Below are positions 1-11,261 of a DNA stretch of 64,000 nucleotides, one piece after another; the first letter of the stretch is position 1, and each line of letters begins with the position of its first letter. Both the position numbers and the translations under genes were made by a program. Source of the stretch: Chaetoceros tenuissimus (Eukaryota; Bacillariophyta; Thalassiosirophyceae; Chaetocerotales; Chaetocerotaceae). The stretch covers positions 744,001-808,000 of the forward strand of contig BLLK01000040.1 of NCBI GenBank assembly GCA_021927905.1. The letters run 5' to 3'. The notes under the pieces are model-generated. The model saw only the letters and a list, made by a program, of their open reading frames with translations. It was not told the DNA's origin and did no database searches.

Positions 1-1
1 A

Positions 2-976
2 AATAAGCAAGTTTTGGATGAATTTATTCAGCAGTTGCGTGACAAAGGCTTCCAGCTTACTCTTGAGGGAACTTTCACTGAGTTCTTGGGTATTCAGTAT
101 CATAAGGATCTTCAAGGTAACATTCATCTCACTCAAGATGGTTTGATCAAGAAGATTCTGGAAACCACCGGTCTTTCTGATAGTGCTCCAAACAAGGTCC
201 CTTGTCGCCGTGAACCTCTTGGAATCGATGCTGATGGTGAACCTTTCTCTGAATCTTGGTCCTATCCTTCTGTTGCTGGAATGTTACTTTATTTGTCAAC
301 CAACACTAGAACTGATATTGCCTTTGCTGTGTCGCAAATCTGCAGATTTACTCACAATCCAAAGCAATCGCATGCCAAGGCTGTAAAGATTCTCTGCCGT
401 TATCTAAAGGGTACAATTGGAAAGGGTACAATCATCAAGCCAACTAACAAGCTTCGTTTAGACTGTTTCTGTGATGCCAATTTCGCTGGTCTATATAACT
501 ATGAGCCTCATATTCTTGCTTCTTCCGTCAAGTCTTGTGGAGCCTATGTTATTAAGCTTTCTGGATGTCCTCTGGTGTGGAAAACCCAGCTTATGCCTTC
601 CATCTGTCTATCTACTGCTGAAGCAGAGTACTACTCCCTCAGTCTAGCCATGAGAGCACTCCTACCTGTGAAGACTCTTTTGGAAGAAATGGTAGCCAAG
701 CTTTCTGTTCCTAAGGGTATGGCAGTCTCCAAGATCGTTTCTACTGCTCATGAAGATAATTCTGCTGCTCTTTCTCTTGCTGTTGATCAAAGATTGACCA
801 ATAGAACTCGTCACTATCTTGCTCGCTGGCACTTCTTTTGGTCCATCATCAATGATAAGGAGAATAAGATGGAGATTGTCTACTGTCCAACCAAGGAACA
901 AGAGGCTGATTACTTAACAAAGGGCTTGGATCGAATTACTTTTGAGTATCTTAGATCCAAGGTACAAGGCTGGTAA
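2..976 (+). CDS. Ty1/Copia polyprotein, 3' part (RT C-terminus and RNase H), cut by window edge
   Basis: This is the C-terminal part of a Copia Pol protein. The frame is open to the window edge; an apparent TTG start at 14 is not a real start. The segment YPSVAGMLLYLSTNTR followed by a KQSHAKAV-type helix is the RT connection region. DCFCDANFAGLY and STAEAEYYSLSLAMR mark RNase H, and the protein ends QEADYLTKGL...VQGW, a typical Copia terminus. The YVDD catalytic motif would lie upstream of the window. The reading frame is undamaged, so the element may be young. It resembles the minus-strand Copia array nearby, but many residues differ, so it is a different CoDi-like family on the opposite strand. 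Confidence 0.92.
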   Translation, partial: NKQVLDEFIQQLRDKGFQLTLEGTFTEFLGIQYHKDLQGNIHLTQDGLIKKILETTGLSDSAPNKVPCRREPLGIDADGEPFSESWSYPSVAGMLLYLSTNTRTDIAFAVSQICRFTHNPKQSHAKAVKILCRYLKGTIGKGTIIKPTNKLRLDCFCDANFAGLYNYEPHILASSVKSCGAYVIKLSGCPLVWKTQLMPSICLSTAEAEYYSLSLAMRALLPVKTLLEEMVAKLSVPKGMAVSKIVSTAHEDNSAALSLAVDQRLTNRTRHYLARWHFFWSIINDKENKMEIVYCPTKEQEADYLTKGLDRITFEYLRSKVQGW

Positions 977-1730
977 TTGTATGACTTGCAAATTGATATT
1001 TGTCTCGACGTTGAAGGGAGAATTGGCTCTCGAGGCAACGTCTCTAGCTGCATATGTGTTGGATGGTCTTTGGCTAAATTTATTTGAAGTACGTTAATCA
1101 ACTTCCCGTGACTGGCTAAATTTATCGGAATGTCTACGACTTTTGGCGATGCTTTTGGAATGCAAATTTTGAAAGTTTTGTTTAAGCCTCATGCGTTTTG
1201 ATAAGACAACTAGACTTGTGGAACCGTGGATTTTACTATTCTTGTATGTTCAGCGAACTGATAAGACTCCAACGCATGCGTTGAGGTTATGCTGGTGAAT
1301 ATTTCACTGATCTTCGTCGATTTATTTAGATATTTGCAAATTTGCTCGTCATAATTTTCTTACTTCTAAGTTTATAATTTCAGAATTCACATTTCTGTAT
1401 CACTCTACATTTACTATTCATTAATACTAATCGCAGTAGTACTAGCTCCTCTAGTTACTACTCCTCTGGTCTCTCATCAAGTCTATCTTCTTCTGACTAG
1501 TCAAGCAGCGCATCGTCAAGTTCAATCGCAGTTCCTAGAAGCTTCTGATCTGTTAATAGCGCCCACAACACTCTCAAGCTCGGAACTGAGAACCTTTGTA
1601 TCTGCATCCAAGTTCTGCATCGGTCTACGCAATTTACAAAGCTAGATAGTTTACTTCTTACCAAGACATACGATTGATAGAACTGAGTTTAGCTTTAAGT
1701 TAGACTAGCGAGAGGTCCATATTTCTGTAC
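977..1730 (+). other. Non-coding stretch downstream of the Copia fragment, probably its 3' LTR
   Basis: No convincing ORF occurs here. A purine-rich GAAGGGAGAA lies about 40 bases after the pol stop, where a polypurine tract is expected, so the following sequence is probably the 3' LTR (inferred). A 13-base string, TGGCTAAATTTAT, occurs twice about 40 bases apart near 1072 and 1113. The partner LTR is outside the window, so the end cannot be set. Confidence 0.4.
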
Positions 1731-2495
1731 ACACCATTGAGTCCTTAGCGGCGACCCAAGAGAAACAAACTGCACTTCTTGACAAGCTCATCAAGAGAAT
1801 TGACAGTGCTGACGACGGTAACGGATCTGATTGATTACACCAATCCGAACCGAAGTCAATACCGGACCATGTCCTTCCAGCCAGAAAGGTCGGTAAAAGT
1901 AGAATAACTAAAATAAAGAAAAGTTTAAAGAAGTTGAAAATGCCTAAAAATTACCAGAAGAGTCTGCGTAGTAACTATGAACAAGACTGGCGCCAGATAG
2001 ATGAGGCCACATTTGTATCTGCAATGGCGGATTGCAAGCTTGAAGACAGAGCTGAGCAGGATGAAAAGAAAGCAGAAGCTGAGAAGAACAAACAAATCAA
2101 CAAGAAAAGAGGCAACTCTAACCAGCAGGGTGGAGGAAAGTGTGGAAGACGTAACGATAACGACAATAAGAAGTTTTGCAAGTGGTGCAAGAAAGCGAAG
2201 AGTAAGTTCTTCAACAATCACAATTCAGAAGACTGTACCATGAAAGCAACATGGGAGAAGCAAGGCAAGTTGGGGAACCAGAAGGAACTCAACACCATTG
2301 AGTCCTTGGCATCAACTCAAGAGAAACAAACTGCCCTTCTTGCGAAGCTTATCAAGAAGTTGGACAGTGATGATGACGAGGAGACTAATCCTTGATTACA
2401 CCAAGTCAATTCGACATCAATTCCAGACCATGTCCTTCCAGCCAGAAAGGTCAGTAAAAGTAGAGTAACTAAAATAAAGAAAAGTTTAAAGAAGT
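1731..2495 (+). repeat. Direct repeat of the Gypsy gag tail (about 1731-1938 and 2291-2495)
   Basis: Two roughly 205-base blocks share the gag end (ATTGAGTCCTT...GAGAAACAAACTGC), the post-stop sequence (GACCATGTCCTTCCAGCCAG) and the run AAAATAAAGAAAAGTTTAAA. They diverge by scattered substitutions and small indels, so the duplication is not recent. The first block runs directly into the start of the 1940 gag ORF, whereas the second continues toward the protease. Confidence 0.85.
1940..2395 (+). pseudogene. Gypsy Gag C-terminal fragment with extended zinc knuckle
   Basis: A 151-codon frame from the first ATG. It is Lys/Glu-rich with a Gly/Asn linker, then CKWCKKAKSK...NSEDC, whose spacing by direct count is C-X2-C-X10-H-X4-C. 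The classical retroviral knuckle is C-X2-C-X4-H-X4-C. The C-terminus is a helical, acidic tail. The capsid part of Gag is missing upstream, where only a duplicated gag tail is seen, so this is a fragment of the Gypsy element and not a host gene. Confidence 0.75.
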
Positions 2496-2653
2496 TTTCC
2501 TTTTCTAGTAAATTTGATAGAAAGATTTCTAGACGTTTAAATAAACATAAACTAACAAAATATAATCCCTTGGAAGCTCCAAGAGATGCTACAGCAGTCT
2601 CGTTAGCGACTGTCTATAATCCAAATGACAAACATTAAGAATTAAAGTCAAAT

Positions 2654-2935
2654 ATGTTGATACTATTTGATGAAGGTGCTTCTGGATCAATGGTCAAAGG
2701 AGATATTGTACAAGACTTCCTCGAAGATTTCGGGATTGAACAAAATGTAGAATACATGACTGGAGCAGGATCTCTAGCATGCAATAAAAGAATACCACTT
2801 CAGATAACCTTCGATGAATTCGGTGGTGCAACAAAAATTAATCACGAATTTGATGTTGATCCAAATCCGGAAGGGATTGGATACAACATGATCATTGGCA
2901 GAGATCTGCTGAATAAACTCGGAATCGAGACTTAA
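2654..2935 (+). pseudogene. Gypsy aspartic protease fragment
   Basis: A 93-residue retropepsin-like frame with the active-site string LFDEGASGSM near its start (D-x-G-A-S) and the conserved late motif IIGRDLLNKLGIE. It ends in TAA inside a 64-bp tandem duplication that also shifts the frame. The continuation TIKWNDVLVPMKSF, typical of Gypsy elements between protease and RT, is readable only in another frame. It lies between the gag remnant and the RT fingers, as expected. Confidence 0.8.
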
Positions 2936-3028
2936 GACATAGCGATAAGACAATCAAATGGAATGAGATCTGCTGAATAAACTCGGAATCGAGACTTAAG
3001 ACATAGCGATAAGACAATCAAATGGAAT
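2901..3028 (+). repeat. 64-bp perfect tandem duplication in the Gypsy protease-RT linker
   Basis: Bases 2901-2964 are repeated directly at 2965-3028 with no visible difference (both begin GAGATCTGCTGAATAAACTC). Because 64 is not a multiple of three, it adds a frameshift to the relic. The identity of the copies implies a recent event. Confidence 0.9.
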
Positions 3029-3031
3029 GAC

Positions 3032-3535
3032 GTGTTAGTTCCTATGAAAAGCTTCAGTGATATCTGGGAAGCCAAACATCCGACTAGACAAGAAATGCGA
3101 GCTACATTTCTCAAATCAGTAGAGCCGAAAGCTACACAGGAAGAAACAGAACGTGTTACAAAGATTTTGGACACAAACTATGAAAAAGCAAACTTAGAAG
3201 AAGTTGTAGCGAGCGCTACATCTTTGAATAGAGAACAGAAGCGGAAGCTTCTTAAAACCTTAAAGAAATTTGAGTAACTGTTCGATGGAACACTTGGACA
3301 TTGGAAAACAGATCCAGTAAAAATACAATTAAAAGAAGGAGCAAAAGCGGTCAATTCCAGATGGTACCCAGTTCCAAAGATTAACAAAGAAACTTTCAAG
3401 AAAGAGTTAGAAAGACTCGTAAAAATAGGAGTACTCGAAGTAGTACATGAATCAGAATGGGGGACTCCCGTATTTATTATTCCAAAGAAGGAAGGAACTG
3501 TTAGATTTGTGACAGATTTCCGGAAGGTTAATGGA
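3032..3535 (+). pseudogene. Gypsy reverse transcriptase, N-terminal part, broken by Copia insertion
   Basis: The frame reads through an in-frame TAA at 3275-3277. Downstream residues include AVNSRWYPVPKINKETF, LEVVHESEWGTPVFIIPKK and VRFVTDFRKVNG, the conserved fingers of Ty3/Gypsy RT. The reading stops exactly where the Copia LTR starts at 3536. The catalytic palm resumes after the insertion at about 23,182. Roughly ten residues normally found between DFRKVNG and the next block are absent from both sides (family knowledge), so target sequence was lost. Confidence 0.88.
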
Positions 3536-4230
3536 CGTTAGAATTCACTTGAAGAGCGATTTCTTTTCACACAAACAGAGACTCTAGGCCTACGAGAAAC
3601 TGCTTGCTGTTGATACGATAGCGAAGGGGACAGCACCAATCAAATGCTGTACGCTGTTCGTGAATGAGTTAAATAATATTGATAAGAAGCTAACTAAGAG
3701 AACGAGTTAGATTCGGAGTGTATTTTGATTGTGAGCTTATAGTTAGTTGACTACTGTTTGAGTTCCTCAGAGCTTGGTTGAAGTTCAGGTGTCAAGTAAT
3801 CAGACTCTGGCATCTCGAGAGAATCGGCCAATGAAAAATAAATGCTTGACACTTTCTTTGAACTTTCAATTCGAGCTCTGCCATTGGACGGACTCAAACT
3901 TACGTACTCGGTATAAGAAGTATGTACTCGTGTATAAACTTTACTGAGGAGCTTGTAGAGCAATGTTTTGTAGTTAGATGATCTAACTAATAGATGAATG
4001 ATATGTTTTGTGACAAATGACTTGATGGCCTCGCTAGAGAATGTAACAGCGACGCTAGGAGTGCTTTCAGGCCATTTATTGATTGATGTGACGTCGAATA
4101 TTGAACATTGACGCGTGTCATTGGTGGGAAATATATAGATATGAATATTATGTAAGTACGAACAAAGTGGTTGATGATTAGAGTGCCCTTTTACAGTTAG
4201 CTTAGCGATTGTTAAGAAAGTCAAGTCTGA
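3536..4230 (-). repeat. Copia LTR, unit 1 (about 695 bp)
   Basis: The outer edge is fixed by the break in the Gypsy RT. The inner edge is estimated from the polypurine tract at 4231-4242 (minus strand TTGGAGGGAGAG). The ends do not show the usual TG...CA, so the inner boundary may be off by several bases. It contains an open minus frame of 163 codons without an ATG near its start. Confidence 0.75.
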
Positions 4231-4242
4231 CTCTCCCTCCAA
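4231..4242 (-). promoter_or_regulatory. Copia polypurine tract, unit 1 (repeated at 11,957-11,968 and 21,278-21,289)
   Basis: Minus-strand TTGGAGGGAGAG lies about 30 bases after the pol stop and directly before the 3' LTR. This is the expected place for the plus-strand priming purine tract of an LTR retrotransposon. Confidence 0.65.
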
Positions 4243-4272
4243 TGCTAAACTAATTGTTATGGGCGCAATGAG

Positions 4273-7200
4273 TCACCAGCCTTGTACTAGCTCGCGAATA
4301 CGGACGAAGTCTTTCTCTGGAAGATTCTTGGTGAGGTAGTCAGCTTCTTGAGTTTCTGTTGGACAGTAGATTACGGAAATGTCGCCGTTGCGAACATGTT
4401 CCCAGAAGAAGTGATACCTGGCTAAGTAGAATCGAGTTCGACTAGTGATCCGTTGCTCAGTTGCAAGACGTAGAGCAGATTGATTGTCTTCGTGGACAGT
4501 GGTTAGAATGGAGTCAGGATTAGTGAATTCTGGTACATTCAAGGAGAGACACATCTCTTTGAGAAGAGTGCATACTGGAATAAGAGCTCGCATAGCTTGA
4601 CTGAGAGCATAGTACTCTGCTTCAGCGGTGCTGAGACAGATACAGTCCATAAGTTGAGATTTCCAGATAAGAGGATATCCACAGAACTTTATGATGTAAC
4701 CAGCACGAGAACGAACTGAAGAAGTCAGTTCCGGTGGATCTATGTTATACAATCCGCAGAAGTTCGCATCTACGAAGCAGTCTAAAGATAGTTTCTTAGG
4801 TACTCGAAGAATAGTACCATTGTTGATGGTGCCTTTCAAGTAGCGAATTATTCTTTTTACAGCTGATGAATGGGATTGTTTAGGACTATGAGTAAAGCGA
4901 GCAACCTGTGATACGGCTACAGTGATGTCAGGACGGGTGTTGTTGCTTAAGTAAAGAAGCATGCCTACAACGCTAGGATAGCTCCAAGGTTCAGACATGG
5001 GGACTCCCTCTTGGTCGATCCCTAAGTCTTTATTTAAGGCAGGAGTTGAAGCTACTGTACAATTGTTCATGCAAGAGCTTGTGCCATTCATCGGAATTGA
5101 AGTCTGGAAGTTGATCTGGGGAACTACCAACAGTTGCAAATTGATCATCGAAGACAACATGGAACTGAGGTGTAATAGAACCAGTAGTGATGTTGAGAAT
5201 AAGTGGAATGTCACTTGCATACTTGCGAGCGTTGCCAAGATACATTCCTCGGGTGGACCGAGGTTTCCACCGAGGAATCTTCATTCCATCTTGTAGACGT
5301 TTCTCAAGAACATAGGTTGGAGAACCCCAGACGTGAACAGAATTGAAACGTTCAAGTGGAAAACTGCGTCGAGTAAAGATATCTTGTGGTGACTGGCCAG
5401 TGCGTGCATTTGGCATATGATTCCAAAGCCATACGGCATGATTTACTGACATTGGCCAGAGGCTACTATCAGCAACATCTGGCCAGTGAATCGCAGCGTG
5501 AATCATTTGTGCGCGTGCAATGGACATGATGGTGGCGATATGGCGTTCTGCATGACCATTTTGATGGTGTGCACCAACGCCAGCATATCGTTGAATTTGA
5601 TGCGTAGCATTGAGATGTTGAATGTATTCGACGCTTGTAAATTGGCGACCATTGTCACTGAGATACTTCGCAGGAACAACACCCTGTTCTCTACAGAAAT
5701 TTTCGAAGGCAACCTTTGCTTGGAGAGTGGCATGTGCAGTGAGGACAGACTGGAACTCGATGTAGACAAAGCTGGAGGCTTGGTCAACGAAGATGCATCC
5801 ACCAACGAATCTATCTCGCTGTGATTCACGGCCCCTAGTGTGGAAGAGTCGACCCTTTTGACTACAAATGAAGTGATCAACCGAGACTTCTTGACCAGGA
5901 AAAAGATTGTCTGCGCGGAGAACTCCCTCTCTGTCTTTGTTTGTAACTCGAGTTGTGCCTGGTTGAGAGTTGCGGCGTTGTTTTGCATAGATGCAAGCAG
6001 CACATAGAGGAGTGGGAGCTTTGGAAGCTGAGCGATGACGACGAGCAGTACCTTCCGTCTTAGCAAGACGGCCAGTAGCTAGAACTTGTTTGACTCTATC
6101 GAAACCGATGTGACCAAGACGGTTGTGCCATTTGACAAGTTCCTTTTGCGCATCAGTTAAGTTGAGATTGTCAGCAGAAGTAGCAGAAGTGGCAACCGGC
6201 GCGGCATGAGTGACAAGAATGCTTGGTCTGGGAGGAGCAGAAGAAGGAGAAACAGATGCATGTTCCATGTCATCATCAGTGGATAAGACAGTTTCATCAT
6301 CATCGGCTTGATCCTGTTGAGCATTAATACTGTTCTCGACATCTCGAAAGAGAGCTTGTTCAGCATCTTTCTCCCTTTTAGCTAGTTCGCGGATAAGTTT
6401 TCTGAAGCGGAGAAGTTTTCTTTCTTCATGAAGTGTAGTCAATGCACAACTGAGACTACGGATTTGTTCAATGCAAGCAGAAGCAAGTTTCCTGTTGGCA
6501 ATAATTGCTTCCATGATTTTGTTTTGAACTAAGGGATGTTCACTTGGATCATCAAGGTAGTCTTGTATTTTGGTTTGAGTTGTTTCTAGTATGTCTGTGC
6601 TGTGTTTGATTTCTTGAAGGAACTCAAGTTCAGTGTTGTAGATCCGATCCAGTGCTGTTTCAATGTTGATGCTTTCATCATCAGTCTGGCGTTCCGGTTC
6701 ACTTTCAATGTCGATGCTCTCATCATAGCTCTCATCATCAGTCTGGTGTTCCAGCTGAGGAGGAGGTGGAAGATGTGGAATGAAATCATCATTCATTAAC
6801 GGTTGAGGACCAGGTGGAAGAAGATCTTCATTCGTTATTGTAACTTCAGTACCGTCATTACGTCTATAAATGAAAGCTACTGCTACATTTACTGTTGTAG
6901 GTATACCGGAGGAATAAGAGTGAGTAGAATTATTATTATCAATTTGTTCTTCATCATCGACTTGATTATCATATGGGAAGGAAAGACATTCATCGTCATT
7001 ATCTATGATAGCTTGAATTAGTGCATCGGCTGCCTCATGATCTGATGCCTCTATGTCACGTCGAAGTGCTAGTCGAAGTGCTCTTGAATTTGCGATACGA
7101 TCAAGGAGATCCTGTAGTGATGCAGAGGTTGCATCATCGTTAGAACTGACAGTCGGAGATGGAGGTGCACCTGATTGAGGGCTCCAGTTGGATGGTATGG

Positions 7201-10200
7201 AAATATCATCAGGCATAGGAGGACCAAATGGAGGAATGTGAACTGTTGTGGCTGCAATGAAGGACTCAGTATCACTGTCGACGTCAGAAAGATCTCCATC
7301 ATCGATTTCTGGATCAGCAACATTGATTCGAACGTTGAGAATACGCGGATCAGGAATAGGAATGATATCACTGTCAGCGTCACTATCATCCTCAGGATTG
7401 GCTACGGCAATACGAGGATCAGGAATAGGAACGATATCGCTATCAGTACTCATGTCGTCATCAGTGTCAGCTTCTGGATCAACTGGAGGAATGATGTTTG
7501 GAGGTGGTACAAGATTGTGACGGTCGAGGTTAGCTTGAATGGTGTCAATATAACGAAATTCTCCTAGTACATGTTCAGCATTGTTGCCACAAAAGAAGTT
7601 TTCTCCAACCCAGTTGTGACGACGGTTGTAATAATGTTCACGAAGATTTTGATAGAGTTTTCGAAGATGTAGCTTGTCTTCAGCGGTAGAGGAAGCAGAC
7701 AATGGTAAGTTAGGAGGGCAAATTGAATTTGGCAATTGTAAATAATGTGAGCAGCTATTGTCGAGGTCTGCATTGTCAAGGATAGCGTGGGACCATTTTG
7801 ATCTAACTTTGCACATAAAAGTGTATGGATCCAAAGGATTGTGTTCCATGTCATCACTAGGCGCGTTTTCGAATTCTTCATGTAGAATTCGAACGTGACC
7901 AGGAACTGCTCGCTTGTTGGCAAGAGGAGGGGACTCAATGATGCGAAGATTATTGAAGTTGTAGACAGAACCATGACGGTATCGACCTTTACGAGCAGAG
8001 ACAAGTCCAACAGAAGTCTGAGGACTTACGAACCCTTTCGAGTTCCATAGGTGTGATTCACTACAGCGGGATACTGCAATTGATGGACGATAGGGCAAAT
8101 TGAGTCTTTGACGTTTTAGGACATCGTCAGCCATGCTTGCTTGGGCATCGTTACAACTGAAGGATTCTCCTAACTTGTTGGAGCAAACATTGGTAGAAAT
8201 CAAGCGATGATTACACTGAGGAATGAGAATACACGGAACTATGAAGCATCGAAAGGTACCTTGGGAATCCTGAAGAAACCAACGAACTAATCCTTCGCCT
8301 TTGATAGGAATCTTATTGTCGAGGGCTTCTACAGAAGTATCCTTAACATATTGACCTACATTTGGTGAAAACTTAATGAAGTCAGATTGGTATCCAGTGA
8401 CTGAAATTGTGGCTCCACTATCCCAGATCACATTGAAATGAGAACATGACGATTCCCAACCTTGAGAGAAATTTCTAATTTGATCGCTAAGAAGCTTGAT
8501 AGTATCAGGAATCCTGAGATCGGCAATTAAAGAATAGGCCGCAGCTGAAACCGACGTTGAAGGAACAGTGAAGGCCTGAGCAGTTGGTTCGTCATGTACT
8601 ACTGTGGTTGGAGCAGTAGTATCATGATCTGCGGTGGAGTTGGTCCGATTGATTGTAGAGACTTCTCCATCAGGCAGATCATACTGCGAAGGGAAGTCTT
8701 GAGGACGCAACATAGTAGCACCACTATTGAAGTACTCATTCATACGTTCTTGCGAAGAGGTCAGTCCCGTTGAAGGACCGTGGCAGTAGTAGCAGCGAAA
8801 AGGAATGTCATGAGTAGCCTGGCGTACTCTATCTGGAGAGAAAGCATGATTCACAGAGCGTAGTACATGACTAGGCTCCTCTTCCTTAGGACTGCGGCAA
8901 CTACGCATAGCATGATAACTTGCAGCAGCATGGTTGATAGAGACAAATCTGTCACTTAAGTGTCGACGGTGACGTCTAGCTCTTACAGTGTTGAACCGAC
9001 GGTTGATTGCACGACGACGGCCAGACCGAACATAGTAGTTCCTTTTCCCTCTCAACCTAGGATTCCAACCTAAGTTAGATAGACGCATAAGGAATTTGGC
9101 TAGTTTCGACTTGTGATGACGTTGGGCCTGCTGAATATGTCTACGAACACTACGCTTGCATTTGTATGAGGGAAGAGTAGGAGAAGGTCCAGCAAAGCGC
9201 AAGAGCAGTAAAGTAATAAGCCAAAGGGAAGGAGCCAGAAATGTTTGCAAAGGAAGTTGAGTACAATCACGCAGGACTTGTGAAGTTGAAAAAGCAATGG
9301 ATGATGCACATGCAAATGCTTGAGTTGAAAATGTTAGCACTGAGTTGTAAACAGCAGTGAAGGCTGCAACAGTGGAAACAGTGTTTACTGACAGAGTGGC
9401 TAGGGACATGGTGCTCATGACGGAGTAAAATGACTGAACGATGGCACCAATGGCAGAGAAGTGGAACATCTGTTGGCGGGTGAGGTCAGTACGTAGCATG
9501 AGTACCATGGATGTGAACCATACGAGAAGCCCAAGTAGTAGGCTGAAGTATGAGTTCTCTACACTGAAGAATGGTGTAGATTGAGAATCCTGAAGGGGGA
9601 CAGAGATATTCCAGATGTTAACTGAAGTACCAGGGGTAGCAGATGTAGCAGCTGCTGCATAAGAGACACGTGGCCTTCTCGCAGATCGAGCAGATGTGCG
9701 ACTGTAGTTGGCAACGTGCTTCGCAGTTGGATGAACATTCCCATGAGTGGTGGACCATGACCCACATGTAGTACACCAGTAGTAGGTACGGCCATTACGT
9801 TCCTTGAAGTGTTCCTGGCCTTCGCGAGGAGCTATTTTCTTCCAAGAGGAATGTGGAATGTTCCTCATCGGCTGATGGGAAGGTGTCTGCTGTGTCTGAG
9901 TGGAATGTGCAGAGGAAGAAGATGGAGCAGATGGGCTTCGCTGAGAAGGCTGGAATTTGGAACGATTGTTTCTGCGACTTTTGTACTTGTTTTTGGGACA
10001 CTTCGGAGAATTAGCAAAATGATCTTTAGCACCACACTTGTGACAAGCTCGGTCATCATTCTTCATCGCTGCCAGAAGAGCCTTTACAAGATCAGTCTTG
10101 GCCTGGTCAATCCCACCAGTAGTGGCAGGAGTTGAAACAGGAGTGCCTGAAAGGAAGGAAGATGGGACAGCTGCCGGATCTGGCAATACGAGTTTGTCCG

Positions 10201-11224
10201 GGCTCCACATTTTGTCTTTCTTGCAGAGCAAATACTGATTTTCGAGAACAGTAAAGATAGACTTGAAGTCTAGTGGAGGAACATGAACCTTGCAAGCTTT
10301 GATTGTCTTGTCGAAAGTGGAAAACTGATGTTTGTTATCCATCTCTCGCAGATACTCTACGAAGTCAGTACACTTCTTCGTAAAAGTAGGGTCAATTCCT
10401 TGAGTGTGTTGAGATAAACGAGTGAGCAAGGTACGAAGATCATGTATCTTAAACTGCTTTCCTTGATAGAGAGCAGTGATAGGAACTTTAGCACCCTTTA
10501 AAAACTCTTTGATGTTGATGCCAGGGTACTTTCTCGCGTCCATTTGTTTGAGAAGAGAGCGCTGATCGTCGAAAAAAGTGGAGCTTGCAGGCATCTGCTC
10601 TCGCAGAAAGAGAATGAAGACTTCTACGAAGGTAGTGTCTACCTCAAGATCATCTTGGAGAGATCGAGCGATGTCAGTTGGAATTGAGGCAAGAAAAGCA
10701 TCACGGAGATGATTAGAGTTCAACCAATCCCCGTCATCGTAGCGTAAACTATTTAACTTTGCGATTTTTAGATATTGTGCCTCTCTACCATTTAGGAAAG
10801 TATACGAATCTAGGACCGAAAACATTTCTGCCGAAGCATCAATGGTACCGTTTTCAAGGTCTACCTTGTCTTCACGAGGCAGATAAGTGATGGTGTCAAG
10901 ACCTCTCTGCACTGAGCAGATCTTGGCATCCTTCACAAAAGCACTGAGGTGATCGAATTGCTCGTAGCTGGAATTGAACTTCGCTGCGAGATATTCGATG
11001 TTCTTTGCATCTTTCTCCCTTTTAAAAGAACGAACTTGAAGTCCGTTGTACTTGGAATGAGACACTAGTGCATCCCAAGAAGCGTTTGGAACGCCTCCTG
11101 AGAGCATGGAATCTCCTGAGAGACGGCTCATCTTGTAGAGAGGAGTAAGCGGATCCTGACTCGTAGACGAGGCAGCTGCAGTAGATCCTGCTGGAGGAGG
11201 GTTATTTGTATCTGTTTCAGTCAT
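4273..11224 (-). pseudogene. Copia polyprotein, unit 1, inactivated by a 1,595-bp deletion
   Basis: The start and first about 2,050 codons match unit 2: Gag, knuckle, hydrophobic cluster, protease and integrase. At 5072/5073 the sequence skips what corresponds to 12,799-14,393 in unit 2. The loss is 1,595 bp, not a multiple of three, so the frame is broken. Deleted parts are the integrase-RT linker and most of RT, including YVDD. The remaining RT end and RNase H (4273-5072) lie in another frame. The unit keeps both flanking LTRs, so it could be a non-autonomous copy transcribed from its LTR (inference). Confidence 0.93.
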
Positions 11225-11249
11225 GACTTGAAGAGAAGTAATCGAAAAT

Positions 11250-11261
11250 GGTCAGCAACCA
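11250..11261 (-). promoter_or_regulatory. Copia primer binding site (repeated at 20,571-20,582)
   Basis: Minus-strand TGGTTGCTGACC begins with TGG directly at the inner edge of the 5' LTR. This is the position where a tRNA 3' end (CCA) anneals to prime first-strand synthesis. The matching tRNA was not identified. Confidence 0.6.

Noticed and set aside
5486-7567. Several + strand frames (5,486-5,824, 6,602-7,021, 7,175-7,567) antisense to Copia pol
   Set aside because: They are shadows of the minus-strand polyprotein. Identical frames recur in unit 2 only because the DNA is duplicated, and none shows a domain.
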